64,000 nucleotides of DNA from an uncultured Brevibacillus sp. (GTDB lineage: Bacteria > Bacillota > Bacilli > Brevibacillales > Brevibacillaceae), in NCBI GenBank assembly GCA_946402065.1, contig CAMIVR010000008.1, positions 1 to 64,000 on the forward strand, read 5' to 3'. The position numbers and the translations under genes are program-made. The notes under the pieces are model-generated. The model was not told the origin of the DNA and made no database searches. It was given only the letters and a program-made list of their open reading frames with translations. Within the stretch, counting starts at the first letter, position 1. Every line of letters begins with the position of its first letter. Positions 8,759 to 17,807 of the stretch are shown piece by piece.

Positions 8759-9937
8759 CTAGTCGATTTCACCCAAAAAACTGGTTCCGATGGTCGGAGC
8801 AGGCACGGAAAAATTGTCGGCAATCGTCGCCCCGAGATCGGCAAACGTTTCCCGCACGCCGATATTTCGCGTATGCTTCAGACCTGTATGGTAGACCACT
8901 AACGGCACGTACTCGCGTGTGTGGTCTGTTCCCGGATGCGTCGGATCGTTGCCGTGATCTGCCGTGATGATGAGCAAATCGCCGTCCGCAAGACCTGCCA
9001 GCAATTCCGGAACTCTCGCATCGAACTCCATCAGCGCTTTGCCATACCCTTGGGGATCGCGGCGATGACCGTACTTGGCGTCAAAGTCTACGAGATTGAC
9101 GAAGCTGAGTCCGGTAAACGATTCTCCCATCGTCTTGAGCAGTTGATCTACCCCATCCATGTTGTCAGTGGTACGGATCGAACGCGTAACGCCCTCATTT
9201 GCGTAAATGTCGGCAATTTTGCCAAGCGCGATCGAGTCAAAGCCCGCATCCTTCAAGCGATTCATCACCGTCGGGGCAAACGGTTTGACGGAGTAGTCAT
9301 GCCGGTTCGCCGTGCGGACGAACGCGCCCGGCACGCCGACGTAAGGTCTGGCGATCACGCGTGTGACGGCGAATTCATCGCGCAGCGTAAGCTCCCTGGC
9401 AACCTCGCAAATCCGATACAGCTCATCGAGCGGAATAATCTCTTCGTGGGCGGCGATTTGAAAAACGCTGTCCGCAGACGTGTAGACGATAACCGCCCCT
9501 GTCCGCATCTGTTCCTCGCCCAATTCTTCGAGGATCTCCGTACCGGAAGCCACTTTGTTGCCGATCACTTTCCGCCCGATGCGCGCTTCGAATTCGTCGA
9601 TGAGCGCTTGCGGAAAGCCGTCCGGGTAAGTGCGGAACGGGGTAGACACATGCAGGCCCATGATTTCCCAATGACCGGTAGTCGTATCCTTTCCCATGGA
9701 AATTTCCTTCATCTTGCCGATCGTCGCAAGTGGTGCCTCCACCGGCGGAACATGTTTCAGCGGTGCGATGTTGCCCAGTCCGAGCCGCTGCAAATGCGGG
9801 AGCGAAAATCCTTCGACGGTCTCGGCGATATGCCCAAGCGTGTGTGCCCCACGGTCGCCAAAACGCTCTGCGTCCGGCAATTCACCAATTCCAACGCTGT
9901 CTAGCACAATTAAAAAAATCCGTGAAAAACGTGACAT
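8759..9937 (-). CDS. deoB: Phosphopentomutase
   Basis: Interconverts (deoxy)ribose-1-phosphate and (deoxy)ribose-5-phosphate. This 392-residue, metal-dependent alkaline-phosphatase-superfamily protein has the metal-binding strings [37 protein letters not shown] and the activation-site region KDTTTGHWE. The ATG follows AGGAGG by 8 bases. It is the first gene of the salvage operon and lies downstream of xerD, the same order as xerD-drm-pupG in B. subtilis. Confidence 0.96.
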   Translation of the reverse strand: MSRFSRIFLIVLDSVGIGELPDAERFGDRGAHTLGHIAETVEGFSLPHLQRLGLGNIAPLKHVPPVEAPLATIGKMKEISMGKDTTTGHWEIMGLHVSTPFRTYPDGFPQALIDEFEARIGRKVIGNKVASGTEILEELGEEQMRTGAVIVYTSADSVFQIAAHEEIIPLDELYRICEVARELTLRDEFAVTRVIARPYVGVPGAFVRTANRHDYSVKPFAPTVMNRLKDAGFDSIALGKIADIYANEGVTRSIRTTDNMDGVDQLLKTMGESFTGLSFVNLVDFDAKYGHRRDPQGYGKALMEFDARVPELLAGLADGDLLIITADHGNDPTHPGTDHTREYVPLVVYHTGLKHTRNIGVRETFADLGATIADNFSVPAPTIGTSFLGEID

Positions 9938-10051
9938 ATGTATGCCCTCCTTCTTCGAAAACGCAGCTGCGTCAAGCCCTCTTCACGTAGTCTTCGCTAC
10001 CGCCAGGCGATCGAAACCTAATCGTTTCGGCCGACCAAAAAAAAAGAGAGT

Positions 10052-10939
10052 CTACGCTCTAGGGTGTGTTTTCGCATAAACATCTTTGATGCGATTCCGC
10101 GTTACATGAGTATAGATTTGGGTCGTAGAGATATCGGCATGACCGAGCATTTCCTGAACGGAACGCAAATCCGCGCCATTTTCCAGCAAATGGGTGGCAA
10201 ATGAGTGGCGTAACGTATGAGGAGTGATTTCAGCGAGGATACCAGCCTGGCGAGCGTATTTTTTAATCAGCTTCCAGAACCCTTGCCTGGTCATCCGCGT
10301 CCCCAGATGATTGAGAAAAAGTCCATGGTCACTCCGTTTTTTCAAGAGCTGCGGCCGCGCTGTCTCGAGATAGTCCCGAACTGCCGTAATCGCCAAGCTC
10401 CCCAAAGGAATGAGGCGTTCCTTCGACCCCTTGCCCATACATTTCAAAAAACCCATCTCCAGATTGACATCGCCTACATCGAGCGAAATCAGTTCCGAGA
10501 CGCGAATGCCAGTGGCATACAGCAGCTCAAGCATCGCCTTGTCCCGCTTCCCGCTCGGATTGTTCGGCACAGGTCCATCCAGCAGCTTTTCCACTTCATC
10601 CATCGACAGTACTTTTGGCAAGCGCTTTTCGATTTTTGGCGTCTCCAGATGAACGGACGGATCGTGGGTGAGATGCTTATCCCGAACGAGAAATTGATAG
10701 AATGCGCGGATGGAAGCCATATTGCGCGATAGCGTTGCAGTCGCCCGGCCTTTTTTTTGCAGCTGAAGCAGGTAGGCAATGATGTGTCCCCGATTCGACT
10801 GCCCGATGTCGATGACGCCCTGCTCCTTCAAATAGCCTGTATACGAAAACAAATCGCGCTGGTAGGATTCCAGCGTATTCGCCGCCAGCCCTTTTTCTAC
10901 AGAGAGAAAATGGATAAAGTGATCAATCAGCACATCCAT
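10052..10939 (-). CDS. xerD: Site-specific tyrosine recombinase XerD
   Basis: Resolves chromosome dimers at dif with XerC. An N-terminal SAM-like core-binding domain ([20 protein letters not shown]) precedes the catalytic domain. The catalytic residues are visible in [11 protein letters not shown] (Arg), [11 protein letters not shown] (His-x-x-Arg), [15 protein letters not shown] (His and nucleophilic Tyr). I place the start at [12 protein letters not shown] (ATG at 10939), giving 295 residues. The 18-residue extension in the ORF track ([11 protein letters not shown]) is not needed. Order fur-yqzK-xerD-deoB matches B. subtilis. Confidence 0.94.
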   Translation of the reverse strand: MDVLIDHFIHFLSVEKGLAANTLESYQRDLFSYTGYLKEQGVIDIGQSNRGHIIAYLLQLQKKGRATATLSRNMASIRAFYQFLVRDKHLTHDPSVHLETPKIEKRLPKVLSMDEVEKLLDGPVPNNPSGKRDKAMLELLYATGIRVSELISLDVGDVNLEMGFLKCMGKGSKERLIPLGSLAITAVRDYLETARPQLLKKRSDHGLFLNHLGTRMTRQGFWKLIKKYARQAGILAEITPHTLRHSFATHLLENGADLRSVQEMLGHADISTTQIYTHVTRNRIKDVYAKTHPRA

Positions 10940-10999
10940 GAAGTACGTTCCCCTTACGCTGAAGTTTCTCCTACTTGGTTTTTCCACATCCACGAAAGA

Positions 11000-11030
11000 A
11001 ATCCTCTTTCCCGTTGGAAAAAAGAGGATT
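11000..11030 (-). terminator. Stem-loop at the end of yqzK
   Basis: AATCCTCTTT pairs with AAAGAGGATT across a loop, just overlapping the yqzK stop codon. On the minus strand a broken T-tract (TTTCTTT) follows. It is a moderately good intrinsic terminator or attenuator before xerD. Confidence 0.5.
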
Positions 11031-11268
11031 ATTCACCAACCATAAAAAACAATTGTAATCGCGAATAATACCAATCTACATTATGCATCTTGGTCTGGTC
11101 AATAATTTTAACGACCTTGACCGCGTTTCCGTGCGGCTCATGATACGGATTGGCTGGCAACAGGTGGGAAGAAAGAATCGTGATAATCCCGTAAGAGATC
11201 AAGGTACAGGTAACAAACAAAAGGATAAAGCGGACAAGCTCCATCAGGCGTCGAATGGTTACCTTCAA
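11029..11268 (-). CDS. yqzK: DUF4227 small membrane protein (YqzK-like)
   Basis: A small protein of 79 residues if the TTG at 11268 is used; GGGGGG lies 8 bases before it. One strong N-terminal membrane helix is seen ([19 protein letters not shown]), followed by a short outside segment with [12 protein letters not shown]. Its place between fur and xerD and its size match YqzK/DUF4227, conserved in spore formers and of unknown function. Confidence 0.8.
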   Translation of the reverse strand: MKVTIRRLMELVRFILLFVTCTLISYGIITILSSHLLPANPYHEPHGNAVKVVKIIDQTKMHNVDWYYSRLQLFFMVGE

Positions 11269-11345
11269 TCTTCGGCCCCCCTTATCTGATCTCCCTATCA
11301 TCTTATGCGCCTGTCCACATCCCTATACGCCAAGCAAAGCGGAAG

Positions 11346-11380
11346 TAAAAAAAACTCCTCTGGAGGTAGAGAAGTTTTTT
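11346..11380 (-). terminator. Intrinsic terminator of fur
   Basis: An imperfect hairpin with arms AAAAAACTCCTC and GAGAAGTTTTTT ends at the fur stop codon. On the minus strand it ends in a T-run, as expected for a terminator of fur. Confidence 0.6.
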
Positions 11381-11840
11381 ACTTAAAGTCCTCGATATTC
11401 ACTTTATCAATACACCGGTGACAGATGCCGTAGAACGTCAACCGATGGTCCAGTATAGTAAAATGATAGGAGCTGTGAACGCGTTCCTCAACACCCGCAA
11501 GCAAATCCTCAAAAATCTCGTCGACCGTCCCACAGTTAAGGCAGACCAGATGATGATGATGTCTTTCTGCATTATCGTCGCGAAGATCGTAGCGAGATAC
11601 GCCATCACCAAAGTTCATTCTGTGGATAATTTTCAACTCACTTAAAAGCTCCAGAGTACGGTATACAGTAGCAAGCCCAATTTCCGGTGATTTCTCCTTC
11701 ACCAGCAAGTATACATCTTCTGCGCTTAGGTGGTCTTCTTCATTTTCCAACAGTACACGAACAGTGGCCTCACGCTGAGGTGTTAACTTGTAGTTATGGG
11801 AATGTAACTGCTGCTTTATCTTTTCGATCTTTTCTTCCAA
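11379..11840 (-). CDS. fur: Ferric uptake regulator family repressor, Fur
   Basis: A 153-residue metal-dependent repressor. The string QQLHSHNYKLTPQREATVRV and the following NEEDHLSAEDVYLLVKEKSP closely match B. subtilis Fur. The metal-site region RHHHHLVCLNCGTVDE and a C-terminal ICHRC pair supply His and Cys ligands. I chose the TTG at 11840 (LEEKIEKIKQQL), preceded by GGGGAGGGG. The ORF-track start adds 24 residues with no match to the family. The fur-yqzK-xerD order and sequence favour Fur over PerR or Zur. Confidence 0.92.
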   Translation of the reverse strand: MEEKIEKIKQQLHSHNYKLTPQREATVRVLLENEEDHLSAEDVYLLVKEKSPEIGLATVYRTLELLSELKIIHRMNFGDGVSRYDLRDDNAERHHHHLVCLNCGTVDEIFEDLLAGVEERVHSSYHFTILDHRLTFYGICHRCIDKVNIEDFK

Positions 11841-11947
11841 AAATAGCCCCTCCCCACTTGCATGAAACCTGCTCCTATTATAGTTGAGGGTATCGAAATA
11901 AGTCAAATACAAATGTTCTTACCTGAGAATAATTCTTAATTAGCGTT

Positions 11948-12574
11948 TCACTTCATCACAAAGTGCATCAGAGCAGGCGTAATGAACGTTTCAAACATCG
12001 CCGCCAGCGTCAATACGCTGAACATGACGATGACGAGCACAGTGTAGCTGACAAAATGCGGCAGGATCACATCCCGCTTGGACAAGAGGCGTGTCCTGAT
12101 CAGTCTGATGGAAAAGGAAATCCCGCCCACTCCCGCGATGATCAGCGCCGGGACGACAAGCATATTTTGCGGCAGTACACCGGTCACGGCATACAGCAGA
12201 CCCTGCCACTGCATCTGATTGATCAAAAAACCAACGGTAAAGCCGACGACGACACCTTTTATGAACAGCAGCAGCAAAATCATCGGCAGTCCGATGATGG
12301 ATAAGCCCAAAACCCACATGATGCCAATCGTTTTCAAGTAAAAACCGAACGATTGCAGAAAATGCAGCTTCGGGTCCGCAATGCCCGTCTGGTTCATATT
12401 GGAGAAAAAGTATTGCAGGAAACCAAGCAGCTCCTCTTTTTGCGAGAGTCCCAGTGAATTGACGATGGTCGCACCAAAGATGAGGCCCATGGTAAAAAGA
12501 ACGATCGTAAATACGTATAGTGACTGGTTTTCTTTCAAATACATGTGGATGGTTTGTCCCAATCGAAAACGCAC
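11948..12574 (-). CDS. spoIIM: Stage II sporulation protein M
   Basis: A membrane protein of 208 residues with about five hydrophobic segments. SpoIIM acts with SpoIID and SpoIIP to degrade septal peptidoglycan during forespore engulfment in the mother cell. The family pattern is seen in GLIFGATIVNSLGLSQKEEL and in the later helices (IGLPMILLLLFIKGVVVGFTVG). It is followed by fur on the same strand, as in other spore formers. Expression in B. subtilis is by sigma-E; I did not find a clear promoter here. Confidence 0.93.
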   Translation of the reverse strand: MRFRLGQTIHMYLKENQSLYVFTIVLFTMGLIFGATIVNSLGLSQKEELLGFLQYFFSNMNQTGIADPKLHFLQSFGFYLKTIGIMWVLGLSIIGLPMILLLLFIKGVVVGFTVGFLINQMQWQGLLYAVTGVLPQNMLVVPALIIAGVGGISFSIRLIRTRLLSKRDVILPHFVSYTVLVIVMFSVLTLAAMFETFITPALMHFVMK

Positions 12575-12705
12575 GAAGCCTCGCCTCCAGATATCGATTA
12601 CTGATACCTATGCAGCGAGGCGTCACTCTATAACTCCCATCTTTGCATCCGGTTTATTCGTGCGTGAACCTCCGTTCCCAGGCTCCGGCTGCGGGACGTC
12701 AGCGG

Positions 12706-13893
12706 CTACTGTTTGTTCCCGATCCGGCCGTACAATCCGGCCCCGCCAGCCTGTACCTCCAATCGCCCGGTACGCGCCTGGATGATCACCTCGGCAATTC
12801 CCTCGCCAACGACTGCAGCCAGGCTTTCTTCGTCTGCGCGGTGCAGAATGTTCATTTCCGTGCCGAATGCGCGATATAGCTGCTCTCTGCGTTTGGGCCC
12901 GATCCCCGGCAAAAACTCCAGCGGATACTGTTCGACATAAGCGGGTCGAAAAGGCGGATGAACCCCTTGCGCCACGTCTGCCAATTGGCTGATGCGCTCG
13001 GCTACACCGCGAACCACTGCCTTTTTTCCGCACTGGGGACAGCGTTCCACCCATTCCAAAGGCAGCGGTGACTGGCACGCTTGACAGACGGTCTGATGGT
13101 ATTTGCCTAACCGGGGATGCAAACCGTAATTGGCCAGCACCGTCCGCCCGTCCTGACGCAACAGCATCGCTTTCCATTCACGGAAGTTCGCTTCCGCCAA
13201 GGCGATTGACTGGTATTCGCGGCCGATTTTCCCGAGTGAATGGGCGTCGGAATTGGTCAGGAACGTCTTGTCGTGCAATTCGCTGATTTGATCGGCCATC
13301 ACCGTATTGGCGCTGAGTCCAAGCTCCACGGCACAGATGAGCGCAGGATCGGCCACCTCTGCCAATCTGTCGGTGCAACTGCCGTACAGACCTTTGTGCG
13401 GCGTGAAAATGTGTGCGGGAATGACGACGCCGCCAAGCTGGTCGATATACACTTGCAGCTCGTAGGTGGTACAGGCGATCCGTTGGGAGCTGAGCGTAAC
13501 ATTTTTGCATCTGGCAGCGAGCCAGGTTGTAAACTGCTGCATTTCCTTGAGCGAAGGCAGATAGCACAGAAAATGCGCTTCGCCGCGGCCAGGCTCCTTT
13601 ACCTCCACCTCACTGCCGAGCAGAAGCGTCGTCTGCTTGTAGCGAATCCCTCCGTCCGCAAGTTGATCTGCCCGCTTTCGCTCAATCAGCTCAGTGAGTT
13701 CCGCCTGTACTTCCGGCACATGCGCATCGATAATGCCGATCACTTCGATGCCTTTTCGCTCCGACGCTTCTTCGAGAATACGGTGCAGGGTCATCTGGCG
13801 GGAAGCCGTTATTTTGACCGGACGCCCGCTTTCCGTACCGCCGATATGGATATGCATATCTGCAAACAGCGGGGTTAACGCGAGCTCACGCAT
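12706..13893 (-). CDS. Endonuclease Q (EndoQ)-like PHP-domain protein
   Basis: EndoQ enzymes cut DNA 5' of deaminated bases. This 395-residue protein begins with a PHP metal-dependent nuclease domain (ADMHIHIGGTESGRPVKITA; SEVEVKEPGRGEAHFLCY; FLTNSDAHSLGKIGREY). A zinc ribbon (CQACQSPLP...CPQCGKK) and a C-terminal helix-hairpin-helix-like region (EFLPGIGPKRREQLYRAFG) follow. I use MRELALTPLF (ATG at 13893), which overlaps the end of nudF by 8 bases; the 44 residues upstream in the ORF track are out-of-frame nudF sequence. It probably serves in repair of deaminated DNA, possibly in spores (inference). Confidence 0.87.
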   Translation of the reverse strand: MRELALTPLFADMHIHIGGTESGRPVKITASRQMTLHRILEEASERKGIEVIGIIDAHVPEVQAELTELIERKRADQLADGGIRYKQTTLLLGSEVEVKEPGRGEAHFLCYLPSLKEMQQFTTWLAARCKNVTLSSQRIACTTYELQVYIDQLGGVVIPAHIFTPHKGLYGSCTDRLAEVADPALICAVELGLSANTVMADQISELHDKTFLTNSDAHSLGKIGREYQSIALAEANFREWKAMLLRQDGRTVLANYGLHPRLGKYHQTVCQACQSPLPLEWVERCPQCGKKAVVRGVAERISQLADVAQGVHPPFRPAYVEQYPLEFLPGIGPKRREQLYRAFGTEMNILHRADEESLAAVVGEGIAEVIIQARTGRLEVQAGGAGLYGRIGNKQ

Positions 13894-14440
13894 TGGCTGA
13901 CAGCTTGCGGTTTTCCCAGGCGTAGACGGCAAGGACGGTTTTGGCGTCGCATATTTCCCCGTTGGCAAGCAGTTCCTTGGCTTCCGGTAACGTGACGTGG
14001 AGCACCTCGACGAACTCATCTTCATCTGGTCTGGCTACTCCGGCAGTTAAATCTGTCGCGATGTAGAGATGCAGCAGCTCGTCCGCAAAACCGGGAGAGG
14101 TGTAAAACGAGCTCAGGTGCTCATACGTCTTCGCCGTATACCCCGTTTCCTCTTCCAGTTCACGCTTCGCGCAGGCCAGCGGTTCTTCTCCCCGCTCCAG
14201 CTTTCCCGCCGGTATTTCCACGATCGTGCGTTCCAGCGGTTTGCGGAATTGACGCACCGCGAGCATCCGATCATCGTCGGTAAACGCCAGGACTGCCACT
14301 GCCCCCTGATGGTTAACGATTTCACGTTTGGCCAGATTTCCGTTCGGCAGCCGAACTTCGTCTATTTTGACTGTGATTACGCGTCCTTCATAAATCGTTT
14401 CACTGGAAACGGTCTTTTCGTGCAGGTTCGTCTCTTTCAT
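13886..14440 (-). CDS. nudF: ADP-ribose pyrophosphatase (Nudix hydrolase)
   Basis: Hydrolyses ADP-ribose to AMP and ribose-5-phosphate. The Nudix box is complete, beginning GKLERGEEPL and ending RELEEETGY with the expected spacing, and matches GX5EX7REUXEEXGU. The start is MKETNLHEKTVSS (ATG 14440; a tandem ATG at 14443), just after GGAG, giving 184 residues, the family length. The gene overlaps the EndoQ-like gene and is divergent from mciZ, as in other Bacillales. Confidence 0.92.
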   Translation of the reverse strand: MKETNLHEKTVSSETIYEGRVITVKIDEVRLPNGNLAKREIVNHQGAVAVLAFTDDDRMLAVRQFRKPLERTIVEIPAGKLERGEEPLACAKRELEEETGYTAKTYEHLSSFYTSPGFADELLHLYIATDLTAGVARPDEDEFVEVLHVTLPEAKELLANGEICDAKTVLAVYAWENRKLSANA

Positions 14441-14557
14441 CATGTTCTCTCCTTCGCGATCATCGATTCCAATTTTTACAGTTCTACTCCCGAACACCCC
14501 TCCATATCATAACACAAAGACAAGCTCGTCCCATCACTTCTGAAAGGAAGATGCCCG

Positions 14558-14695
14558 ATGAAAACATATATTTCCGGCAATCAATTAAGCATGGTCGGCA
14601 AAGCCAAAGAAATCAGAGCGGCCCTCTGGACTTTAACAGCCCGCCATAAAACGCTGAAAGAACTATTAAACCATCATCAGCCGCGCCGTCACTAG
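14558..14695 (+). CDS. mciZ: Mother-cell inhibitor of FtsZ, MciZ-like peptide
   Basis: A 45-residue ORF, too short for the ORF track, with a ribosome binding site (AAAGGAAG) 7 bases before the ATG. The protein begins MKTYISGNQLSMVGKAKEIR. The VGKAKEIRAAL segment closely resembles VGKAWEIRAKL of B. subtilis MciZ (40 residues), recalled from memory. MciZ binds the FtsZ C-terminal domain, caps filaments and blocks Z-rings in the mother cell during sporulation, under sigma-E. The position next to nudF also fits. The last 83 bases overlap, on the opposite strand, the 3' end of the DUF3866 gene. A CATATCAT box at 14503-14510 could be part of a sigma-E -10, but no -35 is convincing. Confidence 0.82.
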   Translation: MKTYISGNQLSMVGKAKEIRAALWTLTARHKTLKELLNHHQPRRH

Positions 14696-15830
14696 TCCGC
14701 AGCTCTACAAGCCGGGCAGCGGCCTTCGCTGCGACATACGCCGCTTGAAACGGGCTCGGATCGACGAAATGGGACCGCCCCATCGTCTCGACAGGTTCAG
14801 GATATCCTGTCAGCAAGTCGTTTATTTCGGCTGGATCGGGCACCGCGATAGGAACCAAATGATGCCGAGCGAATAGTTGATCGTCTGCTGCCTGGTTGCG
14901 CAGGCAGCCATCGCGCCAATCGCCGTACTGCGGCCAGGGAACGAGCGCTGGCGAAAGCGTGAATTGTTTCAGTACGGTACGCGTATGATGGCTGATGCCG
15001 TAATGCCGTTCACGAGGGTCTGAAAAGCTGATGCGAGGGACGAAGACGGGAATGCCCCGCAAGAGCGTTACCGTGTGGACAATTTCGGCAAGCTGCATAC
15101 CCGAAAAACCGAGCACGGTTCCTGTGCCGACTACGCCCGGCCCGAGCAAACAGACGATTACATCTGCATTGGCGAGATGCTTGGCTGCCAGCAAGCCCGT
15201 ATGCAGGTTTACCGTATCGTAATCGCCTCCCCAAGCCTGCCCTGCGGTGACTGTCGCCGAGAGGGTCTGCGTGCGGCGCAAATGCTCGACATGGCGGCTG
15301 AACGCGATGGGCAGTGCTGCTCCGTCGGGCATCACGTAGACGACCCGAGCGCCTGGCGTCATGAGTTGAAGCGCCAAGGAGATGACCGGCAGCATGCTGT
15401 GCAGCTCCGCAATCACGACCGGCGTCTGTTCCAGTGTCAGCCGTTCGTCGCAAAACAGCTCGTGCCACGGACTCGCCTCTTCTTCTGCAGCATCTACACT
15501 GAGCTGATACGGCGTATACCGCTGCTTGACGATGTGCCCCCAATCCGTCAGGTACAGCTCCGCTTCACTGTGTTCAGCGAGTTTTGCCATGACAAAATGG
15601 TACCCGCCCGTCCCCAAGCCGAGACGGACTGCAGTCGTATTGAGCAGGACGACATCACCCGAAGCACAGCCTGCGTCAGCCTCCGCATGTCTGGGCAGGT
15701 AGAAAACAGCGCGTTCGGGCATGGCTTGCTTGCTGTCGAGGAGTTCGTTTAACAGGACGACGTCAAGCACCTGTACGGCTCTCCTCTGTTCGACAATACG
15801 CACAACCCTCGCCTGAGCAATACGCAGCAT
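14613..15830 (-). CDS. DUF3866 family protein
   Basis: A 405-residue protein of unknown function. It starts MLRIAQARVVRIVEQRRAV (ATG at 15830, 6 bases after GGAGGGG; the GTG at 15848 is less likely). Glycine-rich segments (LNTTAVRLGLGTGGYHFVMA; CLLGPGVVGTGTVLGFSGMQ) and SFYGGLL-type C-terminal residues match the DUF3866 pattern. It has no clear membrane helix and looks cytoplasmic. It is convergent with mciZ and overlaps it by 83 bases. Conserved association with nudF and spoIIM suggests a household role, but none is known. Confidence 0.85.
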   Translation of the reverse strand: MLRIAQARVVRIVEQRRAVQVLDVVLLNELLDSKQAMPERAVFYLPRHAEADAGCASGDVVLLNTTAVRLGLGTGGYHFVMAKLAEHSEAELYLTDWGHIVKQRYTPYQLSVDAAEEEASPWHELFCDERLTLEQTPVVIAELHSMLPVISLALQLMTPGARVVYVMPDGAALPIAFSRHVEHLRRTQTLSATVTAGQAWGGDYDTVNLHTGLLAAKHLANADVIVCLLGPGVVGTGTVLGFSGMQLAEIVHTVTLLRGIPVFVPRISFSDPRERHYGISHHTRTVLKQFTLSPALVPWPQYGDWRDGCLRNQAADDQLFARHHLVPIAVPDPAEINDLLTGYPEPVETMGRSHFVDPSPFQAAYVAAKAAARLVELRTSDGAADDGLIVLSAFYGGLLKSRGPL

Positions 15831-15948
15831 CGCATTCCCCTCCCTCACTCCTTTTTCATCGTATGTTTCTGTTTGTCTGTGTATACGTCGGAGTATAAAG
15901 CAGCATAGCCTTAAAAGAAAAAGATCTTGTCTCGGGCTGTCGTGGTGG

Positions 15949-16153
15949 GAGAGAGAAAAGAGGATTGTGCTCCGTTCGTTGCGGCTTTTGCAGGGAAGTA
16001 TGTACTGTCCGGCTCCGCTCCAAAAACGGCACGTCGACCAAAATTCCGAAGAAGATGATTCATCCGTAGAGTTGGTCTATAAAGCTGTGCCGTTTTTTCC
16101 ACTCTGCCTGGGATAAGCCGCAAAGGCCTCCGCCCATTCCTCTTTTCTCTCTC
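15949..16153. repeat. Nested inverted-repeat element A (205 bp)
   Basis: Perfect 16-bp outer arms (GAGAGAGAAAAGAGGA at 15949-15964 and its complement at 16138-16153) enclose perfect 11-bp inner arms (AAAAACGGCAC at 16022-16032 and 16087-16097). GCGGCTT/AAGCCGC segments lie between. The whole could fold as one long imperfect hairpin. It may be a miniature transposable element or a structured RNA; no ORF supports a protein. Confidence 0.7.
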
Positions 16154-16304
16154 GGAGTAACTGATTATAATCAACATGCACAAAGAAAGGTTGGGTTTCA
16201 ACTCGTATGTAAGCTGAGAACAAACTACCGTTTTTTCATAAACAACGGTCACTTAAAAACTGATTTTTTACATCCTGAGCAACCCACAAACATGACTACA
16301 GCCA

Positions 16305-16578
16305 GGGAATCGCCAAGAAGAGATAAGCGGAGCTTTTTGACAGCGCCCCCCAGACAGCGACCAAAAAACGGAACGTCTTTCGCGACCCACCTACATCCAT
16401 GAGATACGTCCCTCGCGGCTTTTGGGGCGCGGTTTCGTTTTTGAGGTTTGGGGTCCCCGAAAAGTACTCGGAATACGCTTCGAAGGCCCACGTCACTTTT
16501 TGGGGCTTTTCGCAGTCGGCCTTGAATTACTCCCTCGCAAGCTGTCACTTGCGGAGTGTTCTCTTCTTGGCGATTCCC
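16305..16578. repeat. Inverted-repeat element B (274 bp), MITE-like
   Basis: A 19-bp perfect terminal inverted repeat (GGGAATCGCCAAGAAGAGA at 16305-16323 and its complement at 16560-16578) flanks about 236 bp without a coding ORF. A 13-bp core of the right end plus similar flank recurs near 45.3 kb. This resembles a non-autonomous mobile element, though I see no clear target-site duplication. Confidence 0.65.
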
Positions 16579-16691
16579 CTCCCCTCCACCGCACCCACGA
16601 TTGCACGATGATTACGATCATCTGCGACAAAAAAAGTTGTCCCTGCAACAGAAACGCTGCTGCACGGACAACCCTATCATTTCGATGCGCC

Positions 16692-17807
16692 TTATGCCAG
16701 AGACTCTTCAATGATCGCCAGTACCAGCTCGGAAGCTTTGTAAAGCTCTTTTAGCGGCATGCGCTCATTTGTCGTATGAATCTCTTCATATCCGATTGCG
16801 ACAGTTACGCTCGGAATGCCGAAGCCGTTGAAGATATTGCCGTCGCTGCCCCCGCCGCTTTTTTTGTACTCCGGCTCTCTGCCGATCCGTTTGACTGCGG
16901 CTGTCACTTTTTGCACGACCGGGGTTTCCGCCGTGTACTTGTAACCGTGGTACATGAACATGACATTGTTTTCGACGCGAGCGCCCATCTCTTTCGCCGC
17001 AGATTCGAACGCCTCTGTCATTTTCTTGACCTGGGCCTCCAGCTTGTCCATGACCAGGCTGCGGGCTTCTGACCAGACTTCCGCGTATTCCGTCACGATG
17101 TTGAACGCTTTGCCACCCTCAAAATGGCCGATGTTGGCTGTCGTATCCTCATCAATACGCCCCAGCGGCATGCGGGAGATCGCTTTGCTTGCGACGGTGA
17201 TCGCACTGACGCCGGCTTCCGGATTGACTCCGGCATGTGCTGCCTTGCCGTAAATTTTGCTGATGATCCGGTACTGTCCTGCACCCGCGACCGTGATTTC
17301 CCCTACCGGTCCTTCCGAGTCAAAAATAAAGCCCATGTCCGCCTTCAACAAGCTCTGATCCATCGCACGGGACCCGACCAAACCGGATTCTTCGCCGACC
17401 GTAATGACGACTTGAATGGTTGGATGCGGCAAATTGTTCTCTTTTAACGTGCGGATCCCTTCAAAAATCGCAGCAATCCCAGCCTTGTCGTCGGCACCGA
17501 GAATCGTCGTTCCGTCGGACACTACATAGCCGTCTTTGATCGACGGCTTGATGCCTTGGCCGGGCACAACCGTATCCATGTGGCTGCTGAACAGCAGTGT
17601 CGGACCTTGGGCTGTACCTTCCAATGTAGCGATGAGGTTGTTTGCGCCGTGCCCCGTTTTGGCGGCTGCGTCGTCTTCCTCGACTGTGAAGCCAAGCGCG
17701 AGCAGTTTTTCCTTGATCACCACGGCGATCTTCGCTTCATTTTTTGTCTCGCTATCAATCTGCACCAATTCCAAAAACTCCTGTAGCACTCGGTCCTCAT
17801 TAATCAA
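16692..17807 (-). CDS. M20 family metallopeptidase (PepT/YqjE-like)
   Basis: A 371-residue zinc peptidase, related to tripeptidase T and B. subtilis YqjE. Metal-binding and catalytic strings are SSHMDTVVPGQG (His/Asp), ILGADDKAGIAAIFEG (bridging Asp), TVGEESGLVG (Glu-Glu) and FDSEGPVGEI. A dimerisation domain is inserted at roughly residues 180-290. The start is TTG at 17807, 7 bases after AGGAGGG. YqjE lies beside the methylmalonyl-CoA genes (yqjC-yqjD) in B. subtilis too. Peptide specificity is not predictable. Confidence 0.88.
   Translation of the reverse strand: MINEDRVLQEFLELVQIDSETKNEAKIAVVIKEKLLALGFTVEEDDAAAKTGHGANNLIATLEGTAQGPTLLFSSHMDTVVPGQGIKPSIKDGYVVSDGTTILGADDKAGIAAIFEGIRTLKENNLPHPTIQVVITVGEESGLVGSRAMDQSLLKADMGFIFDSEGPVGEITVAGAGQYRIISKIYGKAAHAGVNPEAGVSAITVASKAISRMPLGRIDEDTTANIGHFEGGKAFNIVTEYAEVWSEARSLVMDKLEAQVKKMTEAFESAAKEMGARVENNVMFMYHGYKYTAETPVVQKVTAAVKRIGREPEYKKSGGGSDGNIFNGFGIPSVTVAIGYEEIHTTNERMPLKELYKASELVLAIIEESLA

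Larger units (their letters stand above)
15831..16691. other. 860-bp gene-free stretch carrying two inverted-repeat elements
   Basis: No ORF here has a ribosome binding site or resembles a protein family. The stretch is dominated by two separate inverted-repeat structures (15949-16153 and 16305-16578), listed individually. ORFs such as 16249-16548 minus are out-of-frame readings of the second element. Confidence 0.7.

Noticed and set aside
8921-9904. 327-aa plus-strand ORF opposite deoB
   Set aside because: Lies fully inside the clear deoB gene; the Arg/Cys/His-rich protein has no family pattern.
10940-10993. 18-residue N-terminal extension of XerD
   Set aside because: Not conserved in XerD; the ATG at 10939 has an acceptable ribosome binding site.
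16249-16548. ORFs within the inverted-repeat element B
   Set aside because: No ribosome binding site; part of a repeat, so treated as non-coding.
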